The translations under genes were made by a program, and so were the position numbers. This document shows, in pieces, positions 55,076-64,000 of a stretch of 64,000 bases of DNA. Below the pieces are notes generated by a model. The model was given only the letters and a program-made list of their open reading frames with translations. It was not told the DNA's origin and searched no databases. The stretch covers positions 1,488,001 to 1,552,000 of the forward strand of contig NZ_RCCA01000001.1 of assembly GCF_003663845.1 (NCBI RefSeq), read 5' to 3'. Numbering within the stretch: the stretch's first letter is position 1; each line of letters opens with the position of its first letter. The DNA comes from Chryseobacterium sp. 7. GTDB taxonomy: Bacteria; Bacteroidota; Bacteroidia; Flavobacteriales; Weeksellaceae.

Positions 55076-56035
55076 ATGAAAGTTTTAGCAAATGACGGCC
55101 TGGATCAATCTGGAATAGATGCATTGACAGAAAAAGGCTTTGAGGTGATTACTACAAAAGTTCCACAGGAATTTTTGGTAGATTATATTAACGAGCACAA
55201 GATTCGCACTCTGTTGGTAAGAAGTGCTACACAGGTAAGAAAAGATATTATTGACCGGTGCCCATCCATAGACATTATTGGAAGAGGTGGAGTAGGTATG
55301 GATAATATTGATGTAGATTATGCAAGAGAAAAAGGAATTCATGTGATCAATACGCCTTCGGCTTCTTCGGAATCTGTGGCTGAACTTGTTTTTGCTCATT
55401 TGTTTTCCGGTGCAAGATTTCTTCAGGATTCCAACAGAAAAATGCCTTTAGTAGGCGATACTGAATTTGGAGGTCTTAAAAAAGCATATGCTGCCGGTAT
55501 TGAATTGAGGGGAAAAACCATTGGTATCGTAGGTATGGGAAGAATCGGTCAGGAAGTAGCGAGAATTGCTTTAGGCCTTGGAATGAGAGTGGTGGCAGCT
55601 GATAATAATGTAGGAAAAGCAAGCATTAAAGTGAAGTTTTACAACAATCAGTTTATCAATGTTGATATCGAAACCGAACCGTTACAGGAAGTGCTGAAAC
55701 ATTCAGACTTCATTACTTTACACGTTCCGGCACAGAAAGATGGGTATATGATCGGTCAGAATGAGTTTGAAATGATGAAAGAAGGAGTAGCTATTGTCAA
55801 CTGTTCCAGAGGTGGAGTTATTGATGAAGCGGCTTTAATTCAGGCTTTGAATTCAGGCAAAGTAAGATTTGCCGGATTAGATGTTTTCATTAACGAGCCA
55901 ACACCTTCTAAGGAAATTCTTAACCACCCTAAAATTTCGCTTACCCCTCACACAGGAGCCTCTACTCTTGAAGCACAGGATAGAATCGGGCTTTCTCTGG
56001 CAGAGCAGATTTCAAGTATCTTACAGATTCAGTAA
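55076..56035 (+). CDS. serA: D-3-phosphoglycerate dehydrogenase, short form
   Basis: First step of serine synthesis; oxidises 3-phosphoglycerate with NAD. 319 residues. Catalytic-domain start MKVLANDGLDQSGIDAL; NAD-binding GKTIGIVGMGRIGQEVARIA (about residues 144-163); NCSRGGVIDEAALIQAL gives the catalytic Arg/Glu region and LTPHTGASTLEAQ the catalytic His. It ends after the dehydrogenase core, so there is no C-terminal ACT domain and serine feedback of the E. coli kind is not expected. A related 2-hydroxyacid dehydrogenase role is possible but less likely. Confidence 0.88.
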   Translation: MKVLANDGLDQSGIDALTEKGFEVITTKVPQEFLVDYINEHKIRTLLVRSATQVRKDIIDRCPSIDIIGRGGVGMDNIDVDYAREKGIHVINTPSASSESVAELVFAHLFSGARFLQDSNRKMPLVGDTEFGGLKKAYAAGIELRGKTIGIVGMGRIGQEVARIALGLGMRVVAADNNVGKASIKVKFYNNQFINVDIETEPLQEVLKHSDFITLHVPAQKDGYMIGQNEFEMMKEGVAIVNCSRGGVIDEAALIQALNSGKVRFAGLDVFINEPTPSKEILNHPKISLTPHTGASTLEAQDRIGLSLAEQISSILQIQ

Positions 56036-56056
56036 TTTGAAATGATATAAAACAAG

Positions 56057-56084
56057 AAAATCACCTCCGCGGAGGTGATTTTTA
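56057..56084. terminator. Bidirectional terminator between serA and mscL
   Basis: AAAATCACCTCCGC and GCGGAGGTGATTTT form a perfect palindrome with T-runs on either strand, although the centre (GCGC-like) needs a few bases to open as a loop. Confidence 0.88.
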
Positions 56085-56110
56085 TTTTTACACTGTAGTG
56101 AGGGTACAGA

Positions 56111-56488
56111 TTATATATTTTTGCTTTTTAATAAATCTCTGATTTCCATCAGTAATTTCTGATCTTCTGTAGGTCCTGCCGGAGCCGGAGCTTCTTTTTT
56201 GTTCACTTTATTGGCGAATTTAATGATCCAGAAAAGAACCATAGCAATACATAGGAAACTGATTACAGCTGAAATGAAATTTCCATAAGCAACACCATTC
56301 CATGAAAGTTTTGCAATATTTTCTGCACCGGCAGCTTTCAAAGCCGGGTTAAGGATCAGAGGAGTAATTACATCCTCTACCAAAGACGAAACAATTTTAC
56401 CAAATGCAGCCCCAATGATCACACCGACAGCCAGATCGAGAACATTGCCCTTAAAGGCAAACTCTTTAAATTCTTTTACAAATCCCAT
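56111..56488 (-). CDS. mscL: Large-conductance mechanosensitive channel
   Basis: Opens under membrane tension to release solutes during osmotic downshock. 125 residues. The signature N-terminal helix and TM1 read FVKEFKEFAFKGNVLDLAVG then VIIGAAFGKIVSSLVEDVIT; TM2 is NFISAVISFLCIAMVLFWII (about residues 70-89), followed by the charged C-terminal helix EDQKLLMEIRDLLKSK. Forms a homopentamer. It is monocistronic. Confidence 0.96.
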   Translation of the reverse strand: MGFVKEFKEFAFKGNVLDLAVGVIIGAAFGKIVSSLVEDVITPLILNPALKAAGAENIAKLSWNGVAYGNFISAVISFLCIAMVLFWIIKFANKVNKKEAPAPAGPTEDQKLLMEIRDLLKSKNI

Positions 56489-56733
56489 AATTTATATTTT
56501 TTTAATTAGTATATACACAAAAATATAATTTAAAAATGTAAAAAACACTACTTTTTATAGTTTTTTATTCCCAAAACATTGAATTTTAGAACGAATTATT
56601 AGAATTTGTTTTAATGAATATTTCAGCTTTTTACAGATACATTATCTCATTAATGAGGTCTCTTTATTTTTGTTATTGACGTGGCATCATAATGAAAAAT
56701 CTTTTGTAATTTGCTTAAAAGTTTGATGTACCT

Positions 56734-58251
56734 ATGAAAATTTTTACCGCAAAACAGATACGCAGCTGGGATCAGTTTACAATTTCCTACGAGCCGGTTT
56801 CGTCAATTCAATTAATGGAAAGAGCTTCAATGGCAGTGGCACACTGGATTTCAGAACACTGTAAAAACCATAAAAAGCTGGCGGTATTTTGCGGTAAAGG
56901 AAATAATGGAGGAGATGGGCTGGCAGTAGCAAGAATTCTTTACCTGAAAGGTTTTGATGTAGATGTCTTTGTAGGAGATCCTAAAGGAAAATTTTCAGAA
57001 GATGCCTCGGTAAATTTGAAAAGGCTTCGGGATATGTCAGGAATATCCGTAAGAAAATTTGATCAGAGTGGGCACTATAATTTTGATGATAAAACAATCA
57101 TTATTGATGCTCTTTTCGGAACCGGATTATCCAGACCGCTGGATGGAGAATATAAAATGCTTGTAGAACAATTGAATGCTAAAAAAAGCATTAAAATTTC
57201 TATTGATATCCCTTCCGGATTGTCTGCGGATGAAATATTTGACCAGGATGCTGTTATTCTGAATGCGGATTACACTCTGACTCTTCAATGTTGGAAAAGG
57301 ACTTTTCTTCATCCTGAAACCGGAAAATATACTGGAAAAGTAGAAGTTTTGGATATAGATTTAAGTAAAGCTTATTCAGAAAATACAGAAACAGCATATT
57401 TTGTAACAGATGATGATCTGATAGAATCTATTTTTAAACCTAGAAATGAATTTTCACATAAAGGTAGTTTTGGTAAGGCTGCCATTATAGGTGGAAGCTA
57501 TGGAAAAATAGGTGCTGCAGTTCTGGCTACAAAATCTGCCTTAAAAACCGGGGCTGGCTTAACCTTTACGCTGGCACCGGAATGTGGATATGAAATACTT
57601 CAGGCTTCATGTCCGGAAGCCATGTTTATAAAAGGAGGAGAAGAATTTATTACCAATTTTGAGATTGATAATGAATTTACCATTGGCATTGGACCTGGCT
57701 TGGGAACTCATCCTAATACAGGAAAAAGTTTTCTGAGTTTTCTGAAAAACTATACGAAACCAATGATTTTGGATGCTGATGCCCTGAATATTATTTCAAA
57801 AGATCCAAATAACCTGAAATTAATCCCAAAAGAATCCATTATAACTCCCCATCCGAAAGAGTTTGAAAGGCTTTTCGGAAGTACTGAGGATTCTTTTAAA
57901 AGGCTTGAGCTGGCAGGGGAAAAGGCAAAAGAACTGGATATTTATATAATACTCAAAGATCATCATACCCAGGTCATTACTCCGCAAGGAAAGATGTTTT
58001 ATAATATAACAGGGAATTCTGGACTGGCAAAAGGGGGTAGCGGAGACATCCTTACCGGGATTTTGACCTCACTTTCAGCACAAGGATATTCTCAGGAAGA
58101 AACCTGTATTTTAGGCGTTTGGCTTCATGGGAAAGCGGCTGATTTTGCAGCGGAAAGATACTCAAAAGAAGCGATGTTACCTACCGACGTTATTAATGAA
58201 TTTGGGAATGTGTTTGAAGAACTGAACAGAAAAGTGGAGAGGATTTTATAA
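56734..58251 (+). CDS. nnr: Bifunctional NAD(P)HX epimerase / ADP-dependent dehydratase
   Basis: Repairs hydrated NADH/NADPH: the N-terminal NnrE half (about residues 1-215) epimerises R and S forms, the C-terminal NnrD half (about 225-505) dehydrates the S form with ADP. CGKGNNGGDGLAVARILYLK (about 51-70) is the epimerase signature; IDIPSGLSADE follows. KAAIIGGSYGKIGAAVLATK begins NnrD, and GNSGLAKGGSGDILTGILTS (about 428-447) holds the catalytic Asp in the family's GxGDxLxG motif. Full length and fused as in most bacteria. Stand-alone gene. Confidence 0.95.
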   Translation: MKIFTAKQIRSWDQFTISYEPVSSIQLMERASMAVAHWISEHCKNHKKLAVFCGKGNNGGDGLAVARILYLKGFDVDVFVGDPKGKFSEDASVNLKRLRDMSGISVRKFDQSGHYNFDDKTIIIDALFGTGLSRPLDGEYKMLVEQLNAKKSIKISIDIPSGLSADEIFDQDAVILNADYTLTLQCWKRTFLHPETGKYTGKVEVLDIDLSKAYSENTETAYFVTDDDLIESIFKPRNEFSHKGSFGKAAIIGGSYGKIGAAVLATKSALKTGAGLTFTLAPECGYEILQASCPEAMFIKGGEEFITNFEIDNEFTIGIGPGLGTHPNTGKSFLSFLKNYTKPMILDADALNIISKDPNNLKLIPKESIITPHPKEFERLFGSTEDSFKRLELAGEKAKELDIYIILKDHHTQVITPQGKMFYNITGNSGLAKGGSGDILTGILTSLSAQGYSQEETCILGVWLHGKAADFAAERYSKEAMLPTDVINEFGNVFEELNRKVERIL

Positions 58252-58297
58252 TAAAGCTAAAAAGCAAAACTGCGAAATCACTCAATAATTCTAAGAT

Positions 58298-58336
58298 AAA
58301 AAAGGCAAATCTGTATTGTTACAAATTTGCCTTTTT
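58298..58336. terminator. Bidirectional terminator between nnr and lgt
   Basis: AAAAAAGGCAAAT pairs with ATTTGCCTTTTT around CTGTATTGTTACAA. Confidence 0.92.
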
Positions 58337-58356
58337 ATTTTTTAGTCTAAAACGGT

Positions 58357-59625
58357 TTATTCAGGTTTCTCGTTTTCTGCCGGAGTGATTTTAAATTTCT
58401 TAGAAACAATCATGATAACAACTCCTGCAATCATAAAAGGAATGGAAAGAACCTGACCTGTATTCAGTCCGCCAATCTGGATGAACTCATCTCCCTGTGG
58501 CTCTTTCAGGAATTCTACAAAGAATCTGATCGCCCAAAGAATAATAAAGAACAGTCCGAATAACCAACCCTGCTGATATTTTTTATCCGTTTTTCTATAC
58601 AAAATCCATAATAAAATGAATAATAGAACATATCCTACCGCTTCGAATAACTGGCTTGGGTAACGAGGTACAGTAAGACCGTATTCACTGCTTTGCTGTG
58701 GGAAAAGAAGAGCGAACGGAGAGTTCGGATCAGCTGGTTTACCAACAATTTCAGAATTGAAAAAGTTACCCATTCTTACAAAAGCACCTCCTAAAGCAAC
58801 TACAATCCCTAATCTGTCATATACCCAGAAAGGATTTTTCTTAATGATTTTAAATGAATAATATAATGTAGTGAAAATCAAAGCGATGGTAGCTCCATGG
58901 CTTGCTAACCCTGAAAATCCTGTGAATTTAAAACCATTTTTTGTGCTGATGGGTAAAAATACGCTCCAGAAATCTTCTTTGAATAATTCCGGCTGGTAGA
59001 AAATAACATGTCCTAATCTTGCTCCTAAAATAGTTCCAATCAATGTCCATGTGAAAAGAGGTTCCAGGTATTTCTGGTTTACATTATCAATTTTAAAGAT
59101 TCTGGTCATTAAAACATAACCGAATCCAAAGGCAAACACAAACATCAAACTATAAAAATGAAGGGTAAAAGACCCAATATGAATCCCTTTGGAAGGATCC
59201 CATATTTTGAATGAAGTTTCAAGTTCTACTTTATCAGAATCTGTAATAGGTTTTGCAGATTTTACTGCATATTTGAAGGTGGTAACATTCTCAGAAGTAG
59301 CAGGAGCATCTATCAGCTTAAAGTTTTTATCAAAAAACTGATATTTGGAATCCTTGAATCTTGATAATGCTGAAACAGCATAGTTATAATAGGCAGGTTC
59401 AAGGCTGGATCCGTTAAGAATCACTACTACATTATTGTTGATGGCTCTGTCCGGAAAAGCGCTCAGGTCTCCCATTTCTGTGGTAGAATAGATTTTTACC
59501 GGAACATTATTTCCGTTGACATCTAAAGTTCCGTCAGATAAACCTCCAGGGTATTCCTGTGCAAAAAGAAGCTGCGTGGCGAACGCAAAAAGCACAAGAT
59601 AAATTCTGAAAAAAATAGTATTCAT
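58357..59625 (-). CDS. lgt: Prolipoprotein diacylglyceryl transferase with N-terminal exported domain
   Basis: Transfers diacylglycerol to the lipobox Cys of prelipoproteins. 422 residues against about 290 in E. coli. Residues 1-22 look like a signal peptide (IYLVLFAFATQLLFAQEYPG) and 23-145 form a soluble extension not in the standard family (STTEMGDLSAFPDRAINNNV; KDSKYQFFDKNFKLIDAPAT). The Lgt core starts near 150 (GSFTLHFYSLMFVFAFGFGY) and contains FSGLASHGATIAL (the HGGL-like His), VALGGAFVRMGNFFNSEIVG (Lgt signature with Arg/Asn) and RYPSQLFEAVGYVLLF. It is co-directional with yidD upstream. Confidence 0.9.
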   Translation of the reverse strand: MNTIFFRIYLVLFAFATQLLFAQEYPGGLSDGTLDVNGNNVPVKIYSTTEMGDLSAFPDRAINNNVVVILNGSSLEPAYYNYAVSALSRFKDSKYQFFDKNFKLIDAPATSENVTTFKYAVKSAKPITDSDKVELETSFKIWDPSKGIHIGSFTLHFYSLMFVFAFGFGYVLMTRIFKIDNVNQKYLEPLFTWTLIGTILGARLGHVIFYQPELFKEDFWSVFLPISTKNGFKFTGFSGLASHGATIALIFTTLYYSFKIIKKNPFWVYDRLGIVVALGGAFVRMGNFFNSEIVGKPADPNSPFALLFPQQSSEYGLTVPRYPSQLFEAVGYVLLFILLWILYRKTDKKYQQGWLFGLFFIILWAIRFFVEFLKEPQGDEFIQIGGLNTGQVLSIPFMIAGVVIMIVSKKFKITPAENEKPE

Positions 59626-59648
59626 TTTCTATTGATTTAATAGTTTGA

Positions 59649-59900
59649 TTATTGACATTTATGTTTGGGAGGTACAGGATCGTAACCGCTTCCTCCCCAT
59701 GGGTGGCACCTTAAAATTCTTTTAAATCCCAGCCAAAACCCTTTAAAGATCCCATGAACGCGAAGTGACTCAATCATGTAATGAGAACAGGTAGGTTCGT
59801 AACGACAGTTTTTTGGAAGTAAGGGCGAAATAAACCATTGGTAAAATTTTATCAAAATTACCAGTGGGAATGTAATGATTTTATTGAATGTAAGTTTCAA
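59649..59900 (-). CDS. yidD: Membrane protein insertion efficiency factor YidD
   Basis: 83 residues from TTG at 59900 ([20 protein letters not shown]), which matches the usual YidD start; an upstream in-frame ATG at 59966 adds 22 residues that look non-coding. [20 protein letters not shown] and [20 protein letters not shown], then [19 protein letters not shown], contain the three conserved Cys and the family's RCHPWxxxGxDPVP. It is thought to help YidC insert membrane proteins. It lies 23 bases upstream of lgt, which it may be transcribed with. Confidence 0.93.
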   Translation of the reverse strand: MKLTFNKIITFPLVILIKFYQWFISPLLPKNCRYEPTCSHYMIESLRVHGIFKGFWLGFKRILRCHPWGGSGYDPVPPKHKCQ

Positions 59901-60001
59901 AACAATGCAAAAATAGGGTAAAAAAATGAAAATTAGTTTAAATTTGTTATAAGTTTCGGAGATCAAAAACCCGGAACATTGATCTTAAAAATAGAATTAC
60001 T

Positions 60002-61279
60002 TTGAATCAAAATATTCCATTAGCCGAAAAACTGAGACCCAAAACACTGAACGATGTATTGGGGCAGGAACACCTTACCGGCGACAAAGGAACGATCCGG
60101 AAAATGATCGAAAATAATACCCTGAATTCCCTGATTCTCTGGGGACCTCCGGGGACAGGGAAAACCACATTGGCTGAAATTATCTCAGAGCAGTCGGGGA
60201 GAAAGTTTTATAAACTTTCTGCAGTTTCTTCAGGGGTGAAAGATGTAAGAGATGTGATTGATGATGCCAAGAAACAGAATTTGTTTTCAGGGAAATCTCC
60301 TATTTTATTTATTGATGAAATTCACAGATTCAACAAATCTCAGCAGGATTCACTGCTGCATGCAGTAGAAAAAGGATGGATTGTATTGATAGGCGCCACT
60401 ACGGAAAACCCAAGTTTTGAAGTGGTTTCGGCTCTGCTTTCCAGAAGTCAGGTTTATATTTTAAAAGCTTTGAGCTATGAAAAGCTGGAGGAACTCATTG
60501 ATATTGCTTCCGAAAGATTCAATAAAGATGAAGAAACCGATTTTAAAATCCTTGAGAAAGAAGCTTTCATTCAATATTCCGGTGGTGATGCCAGAAAGCT
60601 GATCAATTCTGTAGAATTGGTTTTGAACCAATATAAAAATTCAGGTACAACGGAAATCATTAATTCCGATGTGTTAGAAGTTCTTCAGGAAACGATGGCT
60701 CTTTACGATAAAAATGGAGAACAGCATTATGATATTATTTCTGCTTTTATCAAATCTATGCGTGGCGGAGATCCTAACGGAGCGGTGTATTGGCTGGCGA
60801 GAATGATTGCCGGGGGAGAAGATATTAAATTTATTGCAAGGAGAATGCTTATTCTGGCTGCTGAAGATGTAGGATTGGCCAATCCAAATGCTTTAGTGGT
60901 TGCCAATAATTGTTTCCAGGCGATTAATGTAATCGGGAACCCTGAAGCAAGGATTATATTAAGTGAAACAGCAGTATATCTTGCAGTTTCGCCTAAAAGT
61001 AATTCCGCTTATATGGCAATTAATGAAGCTTTGGCTTTGGTGAAGCAAACAGGAAACCTTCCGGTGCCTCTTCATTTGAGAAATGCTCCTACAAAACTGA
61101 TGAAAGACCTGGATTACGGAAAAGAATATAAATATGCCCATTCTTATGAGGGGAATTTTGTAGAACAGGATTTTCTTCCTGAGGAAATTCGGGATGCGAA
61201 ATTATATGAGCCAGGTAATAACTCCACGGAAAAGAAAATTTACGAGGAACTTAAGAAAAAGTGGAACAACAAATATTAA
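60002..61279 (+). CDS. rarA: Replication-associated recombination protein A (AAA+ ATPase)
   Basis: Also MgsA; clamp-loader-like ATPase acting at stalled replication forks. 425 residues from TTG at 60002 (NQNIPLAEKLRPKTLNDVLG), 3 bases in front of the next possible codon block; no ATG keeps the conserved LRPxxLxxxxGQEHL. Walker A is LWGPPGTGKTTLAE (about residues 46-59), Walker B ILFIDEIHRFNKSQQD (about 100-115), sensor 1 GATTENPSFEV, and the C-terminal helical domain has SMRGGDPNGAVYWLARMIAG. Divergent from yidD-lgt. Confidence 0.95.
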   Translation: MNQNIPLAEKLRPKTLNDVLGQEHLTGDKGTIRKMIENNTLNSLILWGPPGTGKTTLAEIISEQSGRKFYKLSAVSSGVKDVRDVIDDAKKQNLFSGKSPILFIDEIHRFNKSQQDSLLHAVEKGWIVLIGATTENPSFEVVSALLSRSQVYILKALSYEKLEELIDIASERFNKDEETDFKILEKEAFIQYSGGDARKLINSVELVLNQYKNSGTTEIINSDVLEVLQETMALYDKNGEQHYDIISAFIKSMRGGDPNGAVYWLARMIAGGEDIKFIARRMLILAAEDVGLANPNALVVANNCFQAINVIGNPEARIILSETAVYLAVSPKSNSAYMAINEALALVKQTGNLPVPLHLRNAPTKLMKDLDYGKEYKYAHSYEGNFVEQDFLPEEIRDAKLYEPGNNSTEKKIYEELKKKWNNKY

Positions 61280-61282
61280 AAT

Positions 61283-61315
61283 AAAAAAGGATGCTGAAAA
61301 AACAACATCCTTTTT
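61283..61315. terminator. rarA terminator
   Basis: AAAAAAGGATG pairs with CATCCTTTTT around CTGAAAAAACAA. Confidence 0.88.
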
Positions 61316-61384
61316 ATATTAAATCTATTTAATTTTTTTATAATCTATATTATTTCAGCTGTTAAAAGGTGAAAATTGGATGTA

Positions 61385-61511
61385 AATATCTTTAAATCAT
61401 TAAGAATTTTGAAGAATTAAAGTATAATTAAGACTAATCATTCTGATTTTAAGTTAAAGCGAAACGTATCTTAATCATCTTAAGACCTTAATATAATCTT
61501 AATGGTTCAAA
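61385..61511. repeat. Dispersed intergenic repeat, copy 2 (inverted relative to copy 1)
   Basis: The core 61428-61475 is the reverse complement of 4389-4436 with about five differences (conserved TAATCATTCTGAT, AAGTTAAAGCGAA and ATCTTAAT). Similarity extends to about 125 bases, with ATAATCTTAATGGTTCAAA at the right matching the left end of copy 1. It lies between convergent rarA and the 61514 gene. Confidence 0.7.
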
Positions 61512-61513
61512 TT

Positions 61514-61951
61514 TTATTCGGTAGTGTAGATAAACAATGTCTTCTTACCGTTATAATCTTTTGTTTCTGCTCTTTTCTTAATTTCAGGATAGATCATAGT
61601 GCTGGTATCCGAAAATTCATAGCCTTCAATAAATACAGGGTTATCTGCCGGAATGTTGTATTGCGCATTCATATTGGATAACGCCATTCTGTCAAGTACA
61701 TTGTCTCCGTTTTTGAATTTGTATTCAGTTACTCCTTTTGTAAAAACAGAACTGTATTTTTTTAAACTTTGGGGAAGGCTAGCCGGGGAATTATAGGCTT
61801 TAGAAACCTGCAATACGTTCTTTTTCGCATTGAATAATTCTACTGTTCCAATAGCGTTGTCAGCAACTGCAAACTTTACAGCAGGATTTTTTTGCTGTGC
61901 AAACAGAGTCACAGAAGACAGTATTAAAAAAGAATAGAGTAATTTTTTCAT
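61514..61951 (-). CDS. Small secreted protein of unknown function
   Basis: 145 residues with a clear signal peptide (KKLLYSFLILSSVTLFAQQ). The mature part (about 125 residues) reads NPAVKFAVADNAIGTVELFN, VLQVSKAYNSPASLPQSLKK, MNAQYNIPADNPVFIEGYEF and ends TLFIYTTE. No Cys and no domain I recognise. A single-gene unit between the repeat and the DUF2339 gene, with an AT-rich promoter region of about 100 bases upstream. Exported; no function assigned. Confidence 0.7.
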   Translation of the reverse strand: MKKLLYSFLILSSVTLFAQQKNPAVKFAVADNAIGTVELFNAKKNVLQVSKAYNSPASLPQSLKKYSSVFTKGVTEYKFKNGDNVLDRMALSNMNAQYNIPADNPVFIEGYEFSDTSTMIYPEIKKRAETKDYNGKKTLFIYTTE

Positions 61952-62055
61952 AATCAGAATATGTAACTGTTAAAAACGTGATAAATATAGTTATTTTTTA
62001 TAAAATGTGAATGAATTCTTACATTGTTTTACATATTATTTAGAAATAAAAACTT

Positions 62056-64000
62056 TTATCCTGATTGTTGGTCTGTGCTTTCTTCATCATTATCTTTTTT
62101 ATCAACCATATTTCTGATAATGTTTTTCAGACGTTGAAAAGCAAAAGAACTTAATAATAAGATAATTCCAAGTGCAATAAAAGCACTGATTCTTGAAACA
62201 TTGTCCATTTGCCATACATCATAAGCGTAAAGTTTTAATGCCATAAGACCAATCAGCGCAAACCCAATTTTATTATATTCCTGAATATCCTTTCTCAAAC
62301 CTGTATAAATAAAGATACTGGCAAGAATGGTCCATATAATAGGGAGATAAAGAATGTTGAAATGCTCGCTGGCTTCATAAGAATGAGGAATGTCATTAGA
62401 AACCATTAAAACATAGGAATGATGAAGTTCATAACTGATACAGATAATAAGCGCCAAAGACATGATCCAGTAAGAAATCTGACGTTTATGAAATTCAGAA
62501 GAAGGAAAAATCCTAAAACAGGTATATATAAAAGGAATCCATTGAAGCAGATGAAGCCAATAAAAACTTAAATGAAGTCTTTTTGTTAAAACTGCCGGAA
62601 CAATGGACGAGACAGAACCTGATAAATTAAGAGTTGCTAGGATAAAAAGCAGATAAATAAGAGCGGTTTGGATATCTGTCTTTATATTCAGTGGTTTTCT
62701 GAAAAGTAATAAGATGAAAATATAATAAATTGTGAACAGTAATCCTATGCTGGTAATCGCTTCCCATGGCATATCTGAAATGTGGTAAGTGATTTCAAGA
62801 AGAAACGTAATATAAATAACCCCATAACTGGCAACCGTAATCAGATCTTCAAAGAAATTATTGGATTTTTCTTCAGATTCATGTTTCGTATTTCTTAATA
62901 AATATAAATTGGCAATAATAGAGGCTATAGTAAATGAACTGGTGATAAATGGAGGGTTCAAGATAATATTAAAGTTGTTGGTTTCCATATATTCTGTCCA
63001 GGTTACAATCTGAGCAATCATAACCATGGGAAAAAGAATATAAAAGAAGACTTTGAAAATATGGTGTCCTGTTCTTTTCCAGATAAAAAGGAGTAGAGTA
63101 GCCTCTATTGCCCAAATACTCGTGATGAGGTGGGTTTTAAACTGAATGGCAATGGCCGTTGTGACAAGGCTGGTGACCAATCCTGCAAACACGGAATAGG
63201 GTACACCAAAGTTTTTTCGTCCATATTCTCTTAATAACAATATGGAATTTACAGTCGCAAAAATAAGAGGAAATATAATAGGCGGTTCATAACCCAATGT
63301 GTCAAAAATATAAAGTAGTCCAAGAATGCTGGAAAAATTAGCTAAAGCAAGTATTAAAATATCAGATGTTGAAAGTGTATTTTTCCTGAAATAATCATGC
63401 AGGGCAAAAATGTAAAAAATAGCGTAGCTGATCAGATAAAAAGTAATGCTTAAAAGTTCGGTACTCTCATTCGTCCAGTAAAAAAGATAGGCTGTTGTAA
63501 AAAGATAAGCCGTCCATCCCACACTCTTCCAGTGCTGAAGAAAAGAAGCGGTAAGCATTCCTGTATTTAAAAGAGTAATGTATATAAAAAGGAAAAGATA
63601 GTTGCTTTGTCCTGTACTGATCATCAGTGGAGCCGCGAAGCCGCCTATTAATGAAAAAATAATCAGGACTTCACTCTTGTAATAATAGGATAGGAGAATA
63701 GAAGCTGCGGTTATCAGGGCTGTAATAAAAAACGCAGTGTTCTGTGTGAAGAGATGATATTCGCGGAAAGCAATAGTAGCTGTGAAATACAAAACGGCAA
63801 TTCCACCTCCGGTTATAATAGAGGCAAATGCAGTATAATTTTTTCTTAGAAAATGTCCGGTGACAATAATTCCGGCTCCAATACAAAAACCAATGGCTGC
63901 TCTGGTTGTTTCTCCAATCCAGTTTTTATCGATCGCGTATTTTACAAAATACCCAATTCCAAGAACAAGAGTAAAAATACCAATTATGGTTAATGCATTT
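62056..64000 (-). CDS. DUF2339 multi-spanning membrane protein, N-terminal part outside the window
   Basis: The minus-strand frame is open from the stop at 62056 to the window edge (648 codons; the ORF seen from 63792 is only a part). Just upstream of it the frame reads GIFTLVLGIGYFVKYAIDKN, WIGETTRAAIGFCIGAGIIV, FLRKNYTAFASIITGGGIAV, the signature start of the DUF2339 helical bundle (YFVKYAIDxxWIG...R). Many hydrophobic helices follow. The C-terminus is charged (NMVDKKDNDEESTDQQSG). Family function unknown; homologues usually have 800 or more residues. Confidence 0.85.
   Translation of the reverse strand, partial: NALTIIGIFTLVLGIGYFVKYAIDKNWIGETTRAAIGFCIGAGIIVTGHFLRKNYTAFASIITGGGIAVLYFTATIAFREYHLFTQNTAFFITALITAASILLSYYYKSEVLIIFSLIGGFAAPLMISTGQSNYLFLFIYITLLNTGMLTASFLQHWKSVGWTAYLFTTAYLFYWTNESTELLSITFYLISYAIFYIFALHDYFRKNTLSTSDILILALANFSSILGLLYIFDTLGYEPPIIFPLIFATVNSILLLREYGRKNFGVPYSVFAGLVTSLVTTAIAIQFKTHLITSIWAIEATLLLFIWKRTGHHIFKVFFYILFPMVMIAQIVTWTEYMETNNFNIILNPPFITSSFTIASIIANLYLLRNTKHESEEKSNNFFEDLITVASYGVIYITFLLEITYHISDMPWEAITSIGLLFTIYYIFILLLFRKPLNIKTDIQTALIYLLFILATLNLSGSVSSIVPAVLTKRLHLSFYWLHLLQWIPFIYTCFRIFPSSEFHKRQISYWIMSLALIICISYELHHSYVLMVSNDIPHSYEASEHFNILYLPIIWTILASIFIYTGLRKDIQEYNKIGFALIGLMALKLYAYDVWQMDNVSRISAFIALGIILLLSSFAFQRLKNIIRNMVDKKDNDEESTDQQSG

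Overview
The window is about 64 kb of a low-GC, AT-rich chromosome from a member of the Bacteroidota, most likely Chryseobacterium or a close Weeksellaceae relative. The evidence is a PorT-type secretion protein next to menaquinone methylase, a LysS with a C-terminal extension, promoters of the TAnnTTTG type with almost no Shine-Dalgarno sites, many MKK... signal peptides and SxxC lipoboxes, a flavobacterial-style 6S RNA, and HTH proteins of a type I recall from Chryseobacterium genomes. No tRNA, rRNA, CRISPR array or intact transposase was seen.

Layout. 1-7.8 kb: a complete tryptophan operon on the minus strand (trpE-G-D-C-F, two unrelated genes, trpB-A; trpA is cut by the window edge). Its leader encodes a 22-residue peptide with three consecutive Trp codons followed by an intrinsic terminator. 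7.8-12.6 kb: small membrane and lipoprotein genes, a cytochrome c, rlmF and lysS. 12.6-18.2 kb: cydAB with a ClbS/DfsB-like gene, then divergent gyrB and a DUF5684-like membrane gene. 18.2-28.5 kb: an accessory region with two paralogous HTH proteins (one frameshifted), a third HTH protein, two DUF3857/transglutaminase-like proteins, a TPR-transmembrane-LuxR-type regulator, a frameshifted secreted protein and decayed sequence. Four copies of one promoter module with fixed internal spacing run through this region. 28.5-31.7 kb: an RsiV-like lipoprotein, a lipid kinase and DctA. 31.9-34.3 kb: a 690-residue protein ending in an ADP-ribosyltransferase toxin domain with a tightly coupled 95-residue partner, the best candidate for an undescribed system. 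34.4-46.6 kb: ggt, threonine dehydrogenase, a deacetylase-like protein, a phosphoesterase, a KAS III enzyme, menG-porT, a coiled-coil gene with zapA, 6S RNA, rny and an MFS transporter. 46.8 kb: a cysteine-rich GG-leader peptide. 47-50.6 kb: a YeiH exporter and LysR regulator separated by nine copies of a heptamer, then a CLC-F fluoride antiporter gene preceded by a fluoride riboswitch. 50.7-64 kb: mostly housekeeping genes (thioesterase, ArsC-like, gcvT, idi, serA, mscL, nnr, lgt, yidD, rarA) and a partial DUF2339 membrane protein.

Three genes (18721, 26757, 40688) are each broken by a single-base change in a homopolymer. These may be real, but they may also be base-calling errors. Several intergenic gaps carry two kinds of repeat: a roughly 125-bp element in opposite orientations at 4.3 and 61.4 kb, and low-complexity GGTTGC/GCAACC-type spacers at six places.
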